Shown here: positions 8,716-18,148 of the stretch, piece by piece | Layout: each line of letters begins with the position of its first letter | Numbering within the stretch: the first letter of the stretch is position 1 | Source of the DNA: Acholeplasmataceae bacterium | GTDB taxonomy: Bacteria; Bacillota_I; Bacilli_A; ML615J-28; CAG-698 | Assembly: GCA_012841865.1 (NCBI GenBank) | Contig: DUTX01000159.1 | Span: forward strand, 1 to 49,003 | Direction: 5' to 3' | DNA: 49,003 nucleotides | Notes under the pieces: generated by a model | What the model saw: only the letters and a program-made list of their open reading frames with translations | The model's database searches: none | Told to the model about the DNA's origin: nothing | Made by a program: the position numbers and the translations under genes

Positions 8716-9977
8716 TAGCAATCAAATATTTATTATTAGGTTATGGAAAAAGTAATCGGTCGTTAGAAAAGTTTTTTGCTACAAAGGGGATATACTTTCA
8801 AATTTATGATGACTTTCTTTCGGAAAATAGAATTGAGGTTGATTTTAATGGTTTCGATTGTGTTGTAAAAAGTGGGGGGATCAAAAACGACCACTGGATA
8901 CTCGATATAGCCCGGAAACTTAATAAAGAAATCATTTCCGATTTGGAACTCTTTTACTTATATAATCAAGAAAAAATTTTTATTACGGTTACCGGAACCA
9001 ATGGTAAAACCACAACTGTAAATCTACTTAATTATTTACTTCCGGAATTTGATCTTGGCGGCAATGTCGGTCTACCATTATTTGATTATTGTGATTCTAA
9101 AAAAAATATTATTATTGAAGCCTCAAGTTTTATGTTGGAATATACAAACTCCTATCGTTCAAAGATAAATGTTATTTTAAATATCGAACCCAATCATTTG
9201 GATTATCATTTACATTTTTCTGATTATCTAAATGCAAAACTGAAGTTAATAAAGAACGCTGTTTCAAATGATTATCTTGTTTATAATGCTGATGATCCCG
9301 TATTAACAAAAGTTGTTCGTAGTTACAATCTTTATAAAATTCCTTTCTCGAAAGTAAAAAAGAATGGGATTTTTATTTCTGAAAATAATGTTTATTATAA
9401 AGGAAAATTAGTGTTTAAACCGGTAAATTTAAAACTTCAAGGCGAGCATAATTTAGAAAATATCGCTGCCGCAATCGGTGCTGTTCTTTGTTATAATCCT
9501 CAATATTCTGATTTTTCAAGAATTAATGCCTTCAATCCTTTGTCGCATCGGCTTGAATATCTTGGTAAAATCGGAAAGATTGAAGTTTATAATGATTCAA
9601 AAGCAACGAACCTCACAGCTTTAAAAACCTCGCTTGCTACATTTAAAAACAAAAAAGTTATTTTGATTTGTGGTGGTAAAAGAAGAAGAGAAAACTATGG
9701 TACTTTAGATGATTATCTTTCTAGTTTGGATTTAGTGCTGGTAAACGGCGAAAACAAAGAGACTTTATTAGAGTATTTTCAAGGAAAAGGAATTAAATGT
9801 TATGTTTTTTTAAATCTTCAAAACCTTTTAACTGAACTAAAAACTTATCTTAAAAACCAAGACGTTTTGCTTTTTTCGCCGGGAGCAGTCAGTTATGATC
9901 AGTTTCAAAATTTTGAAGAAAGAGGGAATTATTTTAAGGATTTTATTAAAGAATTTTTAACAGAGAATAATAATTAA
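8712..9977 (+). CDS. murD: UDP-N-acetylmuramoylalanine-D-glutamate ligase
   Basis: MurD adds D-Glu to UDP-MurNAc-L-Ala in the cytoplasm, using ATP. With GTG 8712, which overlaps the mraY stop by 4 bases, the protein has 421 residues. The frame is open further upstream but only inside mraY. The Mur ligase ATP-binding loop is VTGTNGKTTT, followed by NIEPNHLDYH and the C-terminal YNDSKATN motif that contacts substrate. Translation is probably coupled to mraY because no strong ribosome site stands before the GTG. ftsW and murG do not follow. The gene ends in a terminator, so the dcw cluster is split up in this genome. Confidence 0.9.
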   Translation: MIAIKYLLLGYGKSNRSLEKFFATKGIYFQIYDDFLSENRIEVDFNGFDCVVKSGGIKNDHWILDIARKLNKEIISDLELFYLYNQEKIFITVTGTNGKTTTVNLLNYLLPEFDLGGNVGLPLFDYCDSKKNIIIEASSFMLEYTNSYRSKINVILNIEPNHLDYHLHFSDYLNAKLKLIKNAVSNDYLVYNADDPVLTKVVRSYNLYKIPFSKVKKNGIFISENNVYYKGKLVFKPVNLKLQGEHNLENIAAAIGAVLCYNPQYSDFSRINAFNPLSHRLEYLGKIGKIEVYNDSKATNLTALKTSLATFKNKKVILICGGKRRRENYGTLDDYLSSLDLVLVNGENKETLLEYFQGKGIKCYVFLNLQNLLTELKTYLKNQDVLLFSPGAVSYDQFQNFEERGNYFKDFIKEFLTENNN

Positions 9978-9983
9978 TTATTG

Positions 9984-10017
9984 AACCGGAATTTGTATTA
10001 AAGTTTCCGGTTTTTTA
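9984..10017 (+). terminator. Intrinsic terminator of mraY-murD
   Basis: An 8-bp stem (aaccggaa/ttccggtt) with a 13-base loop runs into a T-run. Confidence 0.8.
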
Positions 10018-10086
10018 GTTTGGATAATAAGATACTATAAATTGAGAAAAATGTAAGGTTTTTCCTTTATTCCCTTAAAATTGTGG

Positions 10087-10092
10087 TATAAT
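10087..10092 (+). promoter_or_regulatory. -10 element of nadD-nadE
   Basis: TATAAT lies only 15 bases before the nadD ATG, so transcription should begin about 8 bases before it. The -35 region is poor. Confidence 0.5.
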
Positions 10093-10107
10093 ATTAATGG
10101 TGATAGA

Positions 10108-10671
10108 ATGACAATTCTTTATGGGGGTTCTTTTAATCCGCCGACGATAGCTCATTACAAAATTGCATCTTATTTACTGGACAAATTTCCTGATGCTAAG
10201 TTAGAGTTTCTGCCCGCCAATAATTTTTATGAAAAAAATAATTTAAAAGATTATCATTATCGGTGGCAGATGCTTGAGCTACTCTGTGCCCGATTAGGGA
10301 AGAGAGCAAGCATCAATGATTTTGAAATTCGTTTAAACAAATACTATGGAACATGGTATACGATTAAACATTTTCCGGAGGCCTATTTTGTTATCGGAGC
10401 TGACAATCTCCTCACGCTTCACACTTGGATTAATTATCCGGCTGTGGTTCGAAAGACTCGTTTTCTCGTCATTCCCCGTGATCAAATTGATATCGAAGCC
10501 GTTTTTCAAGAAAACTCAATTTTAAGGGAAAACCGCAGTAATTTTACTATTCTTGCTGATTTTCCTAAAATTGATGCATCTTCGAGTAACTACCGAAGAA
10601 CTAAGGATGAGAAGTATTTATTGCCTGAAGTAGCTGAATTTATTAGAAAAAATAAATTGTATAAGGAGTAA
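10108..10671 (+). CDS. nadD: Nicotinate-mononucleotide adenylyltransferase
   Basis: NadD joins NaMN and ATP to give deamido-NAD in the cytoplasm. From ATG 10108 the protein has 187 residues and begins directly with the nucleotidyltransferase strand MTILYGGSFNPPTIAH, which carries the GxFxPxxxxH signature. VIGADNLLTLHTWINY and DASSSNYR (the ISSTxIR equivalent) complete the family pattern. A start further upstream would lie on the -10 element, so it is excluded. The leader appears to be only about 8 bases with a weak GGTGA. It is followed 2 bases later by nadE, so the two final NAD synthesis steps form one operon. Confidence 0.9.
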   Translation: MTILYGGSFNPPTIAHYKIASYLLDKFPDAKLEFLPANNFYEKNNLKDYHYRWQMLELLCARLGKRASINDFEIRLNKYYGTWYTIKHFPEAYFVIGADNLLTLHTWINYPAVVRKTRFLVIPRDQIDIEAVFQENSILRENRSNFTILADFPKIDASSSNYRRTKDEKYLLPEVAEFIRKNKLYKE

Positions 10672-10673
10672 TT

Positions 10674-12545
10674 ATGTATTCACATGGATTTCTTAAAGTA
10701 GCCGCCGCTTCTCACAAAACCAAACTCGGCGATTCGATGTATAATGTAAAAGAGATGCTTGAGATTTTAAAAGAAGCTAAGAAGAAAGGTGCTGCTCTAA
10801 TTTGTTTTCCGGAATTATGCATTACCGGCTATTCCGTCGGTGATATGTTGTTTCAAAGATACCTTTATCTGGATTCTTTAAACGCGATTAAATATCTTCT
10901 AGATAATAATCCATTTCCCGGAGTTGTTATTTTTGGCTCCTATGTGATTATTAACGATACGCTTTATAATTGCAGTTTTGTTATTCAAAATAAAAAAATT
11001 TTAGGAATAATTCCGAAAACTTTCCTGCCCCATACCAATGAGTTTTATGAAAGCCGCTGGTTTGCTTCCGGAAACAATTTAATCAAAGATTTAAAGAATA
11101 TTAAATTTTTGGGTCAAAATGTCCCTTTTGGAAAACTGCTTTTTGAAAATGAAAATCGTGATGTCATCTTCGGTGCCGAAATCTGCGGCGATGTTTGGGC
11201 TCCAACTTCACCGAACGAAAAATTGTTTGCGAATGGGGCGTTGATTGTATTAAATTCCAGCGCTTCCCCTGCTCATATTGGTAAGAAAGAAAAAAGACAT
11301 TTGTTGACCCAAAGCACAACGATGAAGTTCAACTCTGCTTATGTCTATGTTTCCAATAATGCGAGTGAATCTACAAGCGAAGTTGTTTTTAGTTCGCATT
11401 TGATTATTGCTGAAGACGGAAATATCATCAGCGAATACGATCGCATTACCTTTGAAAACAATATTATCTACGGCGATATCGATATAAAAAAACTTCATTT
11501 CTTACGTCGTAATAATAGTTATTATAAACAAACCCAAGCCCTAGCTCGTGATGTTGATTTCCAATATGTAAAGTTTGAACTAGAAGAAAACGCGGAATAT
11601 GCGTTTGAGGAACTGCCGGAAAGATTACCCTTTGTTCCGAAAAAACGAGCTGATTTGGAACGAATCACGATGATTCAAGGCGCAAGTATTCGAAAAAGAC
11701 TTGATTATGTGGGAACAGAAAAGGTCGTCCTTGGTGTCAGTGGCGGTTTGGATTCCACGTTGGCTTTGCTTTCTTTAGTTCATGCTTATGATGAAGCCGA
11801 AATTGATCGAAAAAATATTATTGCTGTAACAATGCCTTCAGCAGAAACCAGCAAACGGACTTATGAGAATGCGAAAGCGTTAATCGAGAAGCTGAAATGC
11901 GCCTTTAAAGAAATCAGAATTGATTTAGAAGTACGAAGGCAGTTAGAATTAATCAATCATTCAACAGAAAAAGATACAACTTATGAAAATATTCAGGCAA
12001 GAATTCGGACTACTACGCTGATGAATCTTGCGAACCAAGAAAAAGCCGTGATGATTGGAACCACGGATATGAGCGAAATTGCTCTTGGCTGGTCGACATT
12101 CGGCGGTGATCAAACCGGAATGTACGGAATCAATGCCGGACTTCCGAAAACTGTCGTCCGTGAGGTTGTAAAATACTATCAAGAAATCTTCCCGGATGTA
12201 AAAGATATAATTGACGATATTCTAAAGACGCCTATTTCTCCAGAACTTACCGGTAGTAACCAAAAAACAGAAGACCTAATCGGCAAATTTGAAATCAACG
12301 ATTTTATTCTCTATCACTTCTTGGTCAACGGTGATGATTTTGAACGTGTCAGTTATTTACTAACTAAAGCATTCGGTTTAAACGGTAATGAAGCCCGTGA
12401 ATATGTAAATAATTTTTCGAATCGTTTTTTTACCCAACAGTATAAACGTTTATCGATGCCGGAAGGAGTTAAGATAATGGCTGTTTCACTTTCTCCAAGA
12501 AGCGAATTAAAACTTAGTGGAGACCATTATCCACCTAAAATCTAA
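10674..12545 (+). CDS. nadE: Glutamine-dependent NAD+ synthetase
   Basis: The enzyme amidates deamido-NAD to NAD+ using ATP and glutamine. The protein has 623 residues in two domains. An N-terminal nitrilase-like glutaminase carries the triad Glu47 (FPELCITGYS), Lys115 (PKTFLP) and Cys171 (AEICGD). A C-terminal synthetase carries the PP-loop SGGLDS at 356-361 and the GTTDMSEIALGW and GGDQTGMYG motifs. This long two-domain form uses glutamine, unlike the short ammonia-only NadE of Bacillus. AAGGAG stands 5 bases before the ATG. It is the last gene of the nadD-nadE unit. Confidence 0.95.
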   Translation: MYSHGFLKVAAASHKTKLGDSMYNVKEMLEILKEAKKKGAALICFPELCITGYSVGDMLFQRYLYLDSLNAIKYLLDNNPFPGVVIFGSYVIINDTLYNCSFVIQNKKILGIIPKTFLPHTNEFYESRWFASGNNLIKDLKNIKFLGQNVPFGKLLFENENRDVIFGAEICGDVWAPTSPNEKLFANGALIVLNSSASPAHIGKKEKRHLLTQSTTMKFNSAYVYVSNNASESTSEVVFSSHLIIAEDGNIISEYDRITFENNIIYGDIDIKKLHFLRRNNSYYKQTQALARDVDFQYVKFELEENAEYAFEELPERLPFVPKKRADLERITMIQGASIRKRLDYVGTEKVVLGVSGGLDSTLALLSLVHAYDEAEIDRKNIIAVTMPSAETSKRTYENAKALIEKLKCAFKEIRIDLEVRRQLELINHSTEKDTTYENIQARIRTTTLMNLANQEKAVMIGTTDMSEIALGWSTFGGDQTGMYGINAGLPKTVVREVVKYYQEIFPDVKDIIDDILKTPISPELTGSNQKTEDLIGKFEINDFILYHFLVNGDDFERVSYLLTKAFGLNGNEAREYVNNFSNRFFTQQYKRLSMPEGVKIMAVSLSPRSELKLSGDHYPPKI

Positions 12546-12559
12546 GCGACTGATATTTT

Positions 12560-12583
12560 GCCAAGCAATGCTTGGCTTTTTTT
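12560..12583 (+). terminator. Intrinsic terminator of nadE
   Basis: A 7-bp stem (gccaagc/gcttggc) with loop aat is followed by seven T. Confidence 0.9.
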
Positions 12584-12756
12584 ATTTAGATAGTATCATT
12601 ATAAATTTTTGTTGTTACTATCGAAATTGTTCGAATAAACAGAAAGTTTGCGTTAAGTTTGTTTTCGACAAATTTTTCAAGAACTCGCTGACATTTTTCT
12701 TCAAAAAAAAAATATTCTCTCGTCACGCTTCTACAAATTCTTCAATCCTTTTTTCG

Positions 12757-12840
12757 TATAATGATTGCAGTTATATGTAGGTGAAGTACGTCTTTTGTAT
12801 CATTTCAAAAAACAGCTTTTGGGGGAGAGCTGTTTTTTTA
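12757..12840 (+). ncRNA. Candidate short RNA (promoter core to terminator)
   Basis: TATAAT at 12757-12762 would start a transcript near 12769. It would end in the hairpin at 12807-12839, giving an RNA of about 70 bases with no credible open frame. The -35 region is weak, and the terminator may instead serve the nadE side. This is only a candidate. Confidence 0.2.
12807..12839. terminator. Orphan bidirectional terminator
   Basis: aaaaaacagct and agctgttttttt form an A/T-ended stem with a G-rich loop. The T-run suits the plus strand and the A-run suits the minus strand. No gene ends directly before it. Confidence 0.6.
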
Positions 12841-12871
12841 TTAAATCTCGTTACTTAGCATATTTTTATGA

Positions 12872-12877
12872 TATAAT
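12872..12877 (+). promoter_or_regulatory. -10 element of the CvpA-darA unit
   Basis: TATAAT lies 30 bases before the start codon. Only a weak TTACTT (12851-12856, spacing 15) is found upstream. Confidence 0.45.
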
Positions 12878-12907
12878 ATACACACAACACATTCAAAGGA
12901 GATGGAG

Positions 12908-15900
12908 ATGGATTTCGATTTTGACTCAATAATACAGTACTTTAATATAGGAATCATTACGATTTTAGTTAGTGGAGCTCTCCTTGGCTTTCTGAGAGGC
13001 TTATTTAAATCCGGTTATAATTTATTGGTTTTTGTTGCTTTGTTATTAACTGGTTGGTTTTTAAGCCCAATTATCGTCAGGAATCTTATGGATTTTGATA
13101 TATCGAAATATTATTCAATTAATTTCCGAGGAATCGATATTACAAGCATTAATGCAACAATTCCCGGGATTATTGATAATCTTGTTCCGCAATTTGCGGG
13201 TTTGGTAACGCCGGGCTCAAGCGCTTATTTGCTTGTTCAAGCGCTGATTTTTATGGTTTTAAGAATTGTGGTTATGATTCTTTGGCTGATTTTAATGGGA
13301 ACGGTTTTTAAATTTATCTTTTGGATTATCTATTTAATCATTAAACCCAAAGCAAAGTCGAAAAACGGAAAGAAAGTTGGAAAAGGGCTTGTTTCCCGTT
13401 TTGGCGGCTTAGCGGTCGGGACTGTTCATGCTTTGCTGGTTGTCTTTCTCTTCAGCATTGCCCTTTCCGGTTTAACTTCAATTGGTAGTTCTCTGGTTGA
13501 GATGTTACCGGAAACAGAACCGGAAGTACAAGAAACCTATCTTTTGGTTTTAAACGAAGAGGCAGCGACCTTACAAGCACAAATACCTGAATTAGAGGCT
13601 TACGAAGAAGTGTTTAGTTTTATGGCTTCCTATCGGGAGACATTTTCAGGTAAAATTTCTTCCTTCATTAAGATTGGTAAAGATCCGGCCGATGAATATT
13701 TATTTGATGAATTGTTTTCCTTAAAAGTTCGAAGTCATAAGGTAAAACTAAAATCAGAATTACAGACGGCCTTAAGAGCTTATGCGTTGATTGTAGACAA
13801 TATTGAAGGGGAAATCACTATAGATAGTATCGCTTCCTTGGATAGAGAGATTCTTGAAGATATTTTTGAAGAAATCTCGAAGTTGAAACTAATTCAAATC
13901 GCCGTTCCGATTGGTGTGGAATATGCTTATCAAAGCGATTTGTTGAACTTTTTAACTGAAGAAGAATTTGCGGAAGCGTATGAAGATTTGTTAGAAATTG
14001 ATTTTAGTGAAGAAATTAAAAATTTAGGAAATGCCTTTATTACCGGGCTTGAACTCGGCCTCTTAAATGGTGAAAATAAGCTTGATTTTTATTTAAAACT
14101 TGACGGCGAGAAAGTCGAAGATTTATTTACTGCTTTAGGCGAACTTAAGTCGGTTGATACGGTTGCGCCGATTGGCCTTGGTTTTTTATTGAAACAAATA
14201 AAAAGTAATTTAGAACCGCTCGGTATTGATTCCGCTACTTTAGATTTAAAAGATATCACCTGGAGTTCAGAACTGGCAAACCTCGGCAAAATTTTTAATG
14301 CTTTTGTTGCCTTAGGAATTTCTTATGAAAATGAAAAGTTGACTCTTAGTGATATTACCGACGATGGAATCAATGCCTTTAGTATCGCTGTTTTTAATTC
14401 TAAATTCCTAACCAATAACAATAATGCCTTAGCAAAGGTTATTATTAACATCTTGCCAGACGATTATCGTTCTGTTCTTACAATTGAAAATTTTGAAAAA
14501 GAAGATCTTAGTTCCTTATTGTCCTTAGCTAAAATTATGGCTGATGCTGGGCTTTTAGAAGACGATCTAAATGTTCCTACTTTGCTTTCTGAGGGTAATA
14601 TTGATAAAATTGCTGATGCCATCAGCAAATCCAAATTGCTCAGTGCCAATGTCAGCAATCTTTTAAAACTCCTTCTTGACCAGATGGATTTAGGTTTTGA
14701 AATCTCGGAGTCCAGTTTGGAAATGAACTGGTACGGCGAGCCCGGCAAAACCGAAATCAAGGCTTTATTTACAGCTGCGCGTACGCTTTATGATTTAGGT
14801 CTTTCCGGAGATGATTTCTTAACCAATCTCAATCCGGAATCGATCGATGATCTGACAGAAAAGGTTACTGATTCCGATGTTCTGATGAGCAATATCGGAA
14901 ATATGATAGATTATTTGTTTGTAGAAGGAGACTTTTTAGGAGATCTCACAATCGATACCAGCTCTGTTGCTGATATAGATTGGAAGAGCGACGAAGGCCG
15001 TGCTGAATTTAGAAACATTATGCGTGCTGCCAGCACGATTGTAGAAGCTAATTTGCACAACAATCCTGAATTTGAAACGCTCAGTGATGGCACGGAAGAC
15101 GTTAACGAAGACGGCGTTGTTGATGAAAAAGATAATTTGATCGGAAGGCTTGCGGAAAGCTTATCTTCATCAATTCTGATTAAAAACAATCTCAGTAATA
15201 TCATCTCTCAAGCGGTTCCCGAGCAAACAGGCGATCTTAAGATCATATTTTTTGATGATCCTGATGATTGGACTGAACTTGAAATTGAATCAATGCTGCT
15301 TTCCATGAAGATTATCACGAAGAAGGAAAAACTTCCCGACGATTTATTTAACCTAACTGATGCTGAACTAGATATAATTTTAAGTTCGCTTTTGGTCAGC
15401 AGATCAATTGTTCAGAATTTAGAAGAAATGACAGAACCCGAGGGTAAACTCTATGGTTTAATAATTATAGAAAATGTTAACGAAGAAGATTGGTATGACC
15501 GTTTTGATGGCGAAGATAGAATTTATGACGGCGAACTAAGACGGCTTTTCAATTCCGGAAAAATCTTGCTCGGAGAAAATCCTGATTTTGATGATTCCAA
15601 TAACCTCGTTTCTTTAAACCGCATTCTTGAAATAGAAGATGAGGAAATGGATAAACTTGTTCAAAGCACTGTTTTAAGAGATTCAATTGCGAACAAATTA
15701 ATTGAAAAGAGCGAAGAAGATTCCGACTTAGAAGTGAACCTGGCAATGGGGGATCCTTCTTGGACGAATGAAATCAAAAGATTAATTAAAGCAACCAAGA
15801 TTCTGCTCGGCGATGATGCCGATTTGGATAATATTAACCTAGATATTAATACTGTTAAGTCTCTAAATGATAGCGATATTGATGTGGTAATAGCTTCCAT

Positions 15901-18136
15901 TATAATCAGTGATACGATTATCAAAAAGCTTGTTGATATTGGAGCAGATGCAGAAGGTAGTTTGGTTGTTCGTTATGAAAAGAATGACCCTGCTTGGCAT
16001 GGAAGTCAAGAAAACCCAGGAGAATTGAAAAGATTTCTGACTGCAGTCAATATCTTGCTTGATGAGGATGATGATCTGAACAATCCTGATGTAATCAGTA
16101 TTGATCGGATTACAGAGTTGACAGAAGAAGAACTTGATACTTTAGGTAATTCTTATCTTATTGTTGATACGGCGGTAGAACATCTAGAAGAAATGACGGA
16201 ACCCGAAGGCTCTCTTCATCAAACGCTATATTTACCGGAAATCACAAAAGATGAATATTATGGATCAACCGGTGAATTCAAAAACTTCATGCTTGCCATC
16301 CAACACATTCTTAAAGAAAATACCGCTCCGGACGAGAAGTTAGAAGATTTAAAACACATTTCAATATCCTCATTAACCGGAGATAACCAAAAAATAGTCT
16401 TGGCGTCTAGAGTTGTAAAAGAAACGATAATTCGTAACATTGAGATTGAAGCCGATAAACAAGCAGTTATTAAAATTGCTCCCGAACTTAAACGAGACGG
16501 CCCGGATTATCAAGAAGGAATTTGGGACAATGAACTTCCCAATCTTCTGGATGCAATTAGCATCATCTTAGGTGAGGATGCTATTCTTGATGAAATTAAT
16601 GTTTCCGCAAATGATTTTCTCGCTTTAAGCGATTCGGAAATTGAAATCATTTTAGATTCAAGGATTGTCAGTCATACTGCTGCTAAAACAATTGAAGAAA
16701 AAAGTAAAGATGACGCTTCCTTAATCAAATTACCTCAGGACCTTGATCCTAAGCAACCGGAATATGATGAATCTCTTTGGTATGGAGCTGAAGGCGAACT
16801 TGCGAAAGCGTTAAAAGCTTTGCGTGAATTAGAATTTTCAGATTTTAACAGCGATATTAAGATAACTGCTCTGTTTGAAGAAGCAAGAGGTACAACAGAA
16901 GAAGTCATTTTAGCATCTCGAGTTGTAGAAGCATCTGTTATCAACAAGATTGAAACCGAAGCAGCTCTTGGCGGTATGTTATACGGTACTTTAATAATTC
17001 CTGAAGGTGTTGTTTGGAGTAAATCCGATAATGACAAAGGTGAACTGAGACGCTTCTTACTAGCAATAGAGCTTGTTCTTGGTGGCGAAGAGTTTGAAAA
17101 TGCAACTTTCAAAGTCGAAAAATTCTTTGGAGAAGATCAAGAAACCTTACTAGATTCACAAATTGTAGAAGCATCTGTTATCAACAAGATTGAAACCGAA
17201 GCAGCTCTTGGCGGTATGTTATACGGTACTTTAATAATTCCTGAAGGTGTTGTTTGGAGTAGAACAGAAAACGATGAAGGTGAACTGAGACGCTTCTTAC
17301 TAGCAATAGAGCTTGTTCTTGATGGTGGCGAGTTTGAGTATGCAACTTTTGAAGTTGATAAATTCCTCGGCGAAGACCAAGAAACCTTACTTGCATCCCA
17401 AATCGTAGAAGCTTCCGCTATCTCCTACATCCGGAAATCAGATAAACTTATTAAACCTGATCCGGATGATGTGGCTACTTATTATTATTTTGAAGATAAT
17501 GTTTTGGTTTGGGATGGCGAAGACGGCGAACTCAGACGCTTCTTGAATGGGATTAAGACATTACTTGGAACTTCAACTTTTGCTGATTTCGAGTTTAAGA
17601 TGGATAATCTCTTAAATGTTGATTTTGTTAGTGCCTTAGAATCCCGCGTTTTAGAAGCCACTTTGACTGATATGGTAATGGGCTTGATTGACGGCGGCGT
17701 CTTGACTGGTTTGATTAAAGAACCCGACAATGGTTATCAATGGTATCATCATGCGACAAGTACCGATCCTCTTGTTGGCGAAATCCGTAGTGGCGAGTTT
17801 AAACTCGACAATAATCCTGATTTCAGCCAGTACAGTGATCTTTCCGGATTCTTAAAAGCTATTCAAGCAATGAATGCGGCCGGATTAAGCTACGATAATA
17901 TTGATAAAGATACGATCGCGGAAGCGGATTCTGAGGAACTCGCAGATGCCTTCTGTGATTATTCGCGGGTAATCGGCGGTTCAATCGCTAAGATGCTTAA
18001 CTATGTGTTAAAAGATGTCGTGCATCCGTTAAAACCGGAATTTGATGACGAGGACATTAATTATCAAGAGAAAGGTAAAGTAATTTTAGCTCTTGAAACC
18101 TTTAAGTATTTTGTAAAGATTCAATTGGGAGAATAG
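12908..18136 (+). CDS. Giant CvpA-domain membrane protein with acidic repeats
   Basis: The start is ATG 12908, since AAGGAG (12896-12901) abuts an earlier ATG at 12902. The protein has 1742 residues. Residues 13-57, 100-145 and 160-190 form a four-helix CvpA/colicin V production membrane domain. A normal CvpA protein ends near residue 180. Here about 1550 residues follow, strongly acidic and made of about 15 degenerate units of 80-100 residues. Each has an aromatic turn, a GELRRFLxAIxxLLG-like helix, a Leu-rich strand or helix and an LxSxxV segment. Two neighbouring units are nearly identical. I know no function for the repeat part. CvpA proteins are linked to envelope and division functions, but the role is poorly defined. 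darA follows 12 bases later. Confidence 0.7.
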   Translation: MDFDFDSIIQYFNIGIITILVSGALLGFLRGLFKSGYNLLVFVALLLTGWFLSPIIVRNLMDFDISKYYSINFRGIDITSINATIPGIIDNLVPQFAGLVTPGSSAYLLVQALIFMVLRIVVMILWLILMGTVFKFIFWIIYLIIKPKAKSKNGKKVGKGLVSRFGGLAVGTVHALLVVFLFSIALSGLTSIGSSLVEMLPETEPEVQETYLLVLNEEAATLQAQIPELEAYEEVFSFMASYRETFSGKISSFIKIGKDPADEYLFDELFSLKVRSHKVKLKSELQTALRAYALIVDNIEGEITIDSIASLDREILEDIFEEISKLKLIQIAVPIGVEYAYQSDLLNFLTEEEFAEAYEDLLEIDFSEEIKNLGNAFITGLELGLLNGENKLDFYLKLDGEKVEDLFTALGELKSVDTVAPIGLGFLLKQIKSNLEPLGIDSATLDLKDITWSSELANLGKIFNAFVALGISYENEKLTLSDITDDGINAFSIAVFNSKFLTNNNNALAKVIINILPDDYRSVLTIENFEKEDLSSLLSLAKIMADAGLLEDDLNVPTLLSEGNIDKIADAISKSKLLSANVSNLLKLLLDQMDLGFEISESSLEMNWYGEPGKTEIKALFTAARTLYDLGLSGDDFLTNLNPESIDDLTEKVTDSDVLMSNIGNMIDYLFVEGDFLGDLTIDTSSVADIDWKSDEGRAEFRNIMRAASTIVEANLHNNPEFETLSDGTEDVNEDGVVDEKDNLIGRLAESLSSSILIKNNLSNIISQAVPEQTGDLKIIFFDDPDDWTELEIESMLLSMKIITKKEKLPDDLFNLTDAELDIILSSLLVSRSIVQNLEEMTEPEGKLYGLIIIENVNEEDWYDRFDGEDRIYDGELRRLFNSGKILLGENPDFDDSNNLVSLNRILEIEDEEMDKLVQSTVLRDSIANKLIEKSEEDSDLEVNLAMGDPSWTNEIKRLIKATKILLGDDADLDNINLDINTVKSLNDSDIDVVIASIIISDTIIKKLVDIGADAEGSLVVRYEKNDPAWHGSQENPGELKRFLTAVNILLDEDDDLNNPDVISIDRITELTEEELDTLGNSYLIVDTAVEHLEEMTEPEGSLHQTLYLPEITKDEYYGSTGEFKNFMLAIQHILKENTAPDEKLEDLKHISISSLTGDNQKIVLASRVVKETIIRNIEIEADKQAVIKIAPELKRDGPDYQEGIWDNELPNLLDAISIILGEDAILDEINVSANDFLALSDSEIEIILDSRIVSHTAAKTIEEKSKDDASLIKLPQDLDPKQPEYDESLWYGAEGELAKALKALRELEFSDFNSDIKITALFEEARGTTEEVILASRVVEASVINKIETEAALGGMLYGTLIIPEGVVWSKSDNDKGELRRFLLAIELVLGGEEFENATFKVEKFFGEDQETLLDSQIVEASVINKIETEAALGGMLYGTLIIPEGVVWSRTENDEGELRRFLLAIELVLDGGEFEYATFEVDKFLGEDQETLLASQIVEASAISYIRKSDKLIKPDPDDVATYYYFEDNVLVWDGEDGELRRFLNGIKTLLGTSTFADFEFKMDNLLNVDFVSALESRVLEATLTDMVMGLIDGGVLTGLIKEPDNGYQWYHHATSTDPLVGEIRSGEFKLDNNPDFSQYSDLSGFLKAIQAMNAAGLSYDNIDKDTIAEADSEELADAFCDYSRVIGGSIAKMLNYVLKDVVHPLKPEFDDEDINYQEKGKVILALETFKYFVKIQLGE
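16923..17261 (+). repeat. Recent 240-bp tandem duplication inside the CvpA gene
   Basis: Bases 16923-17021 and 17163-17261 are identical over 99 positions at a spacing of exactly 240 bases (80 codons). The rest of the two units is also close. A third, more diverged copy begins near 17401 at the same spacing. Confidence 0.9.
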
Positions 18137-18148
18137 AGAGGTGAAGAG

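Larger units (their letters stand above)
12546..12907. other. Gap between nadE and the giant CvpA gene
   Basis: No gene is supported. The gap holds the nadE terminator, small inverted repeats (gatagta/tactatc at 12589-12622, tcgaa/ttcga at 12621-12634), an isolated TATAAT (12757-12762), a second terminator (12807-12839) and the promoter of the next gene. A frame at 12517-12780 has an unnatural Lys/Phe/Cys-rich product that runs out of nadE, and I do not regard it as coding. Confidence 0.6.

Noticed and set aside
12517-12780. 87-codon frame after nadE
   Set aside because: It starts inside nadE, runs through the terminator, and its product is a Phe/Lys/Cys-rich string with no ribosome site.
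16920-17420. CRISPR array from regular repeats
   Set aside because: The 240-bp units are coding, in frame, with no spacer/repeat pattern.
14089-17730. Several minus-strand frames of 60-125 codons opposite the giant CvpA gene
   Set aside because: They are Ser/Leu-rich shadows of the repetitive plus-strand gene, without ribosome sites or conserved features.
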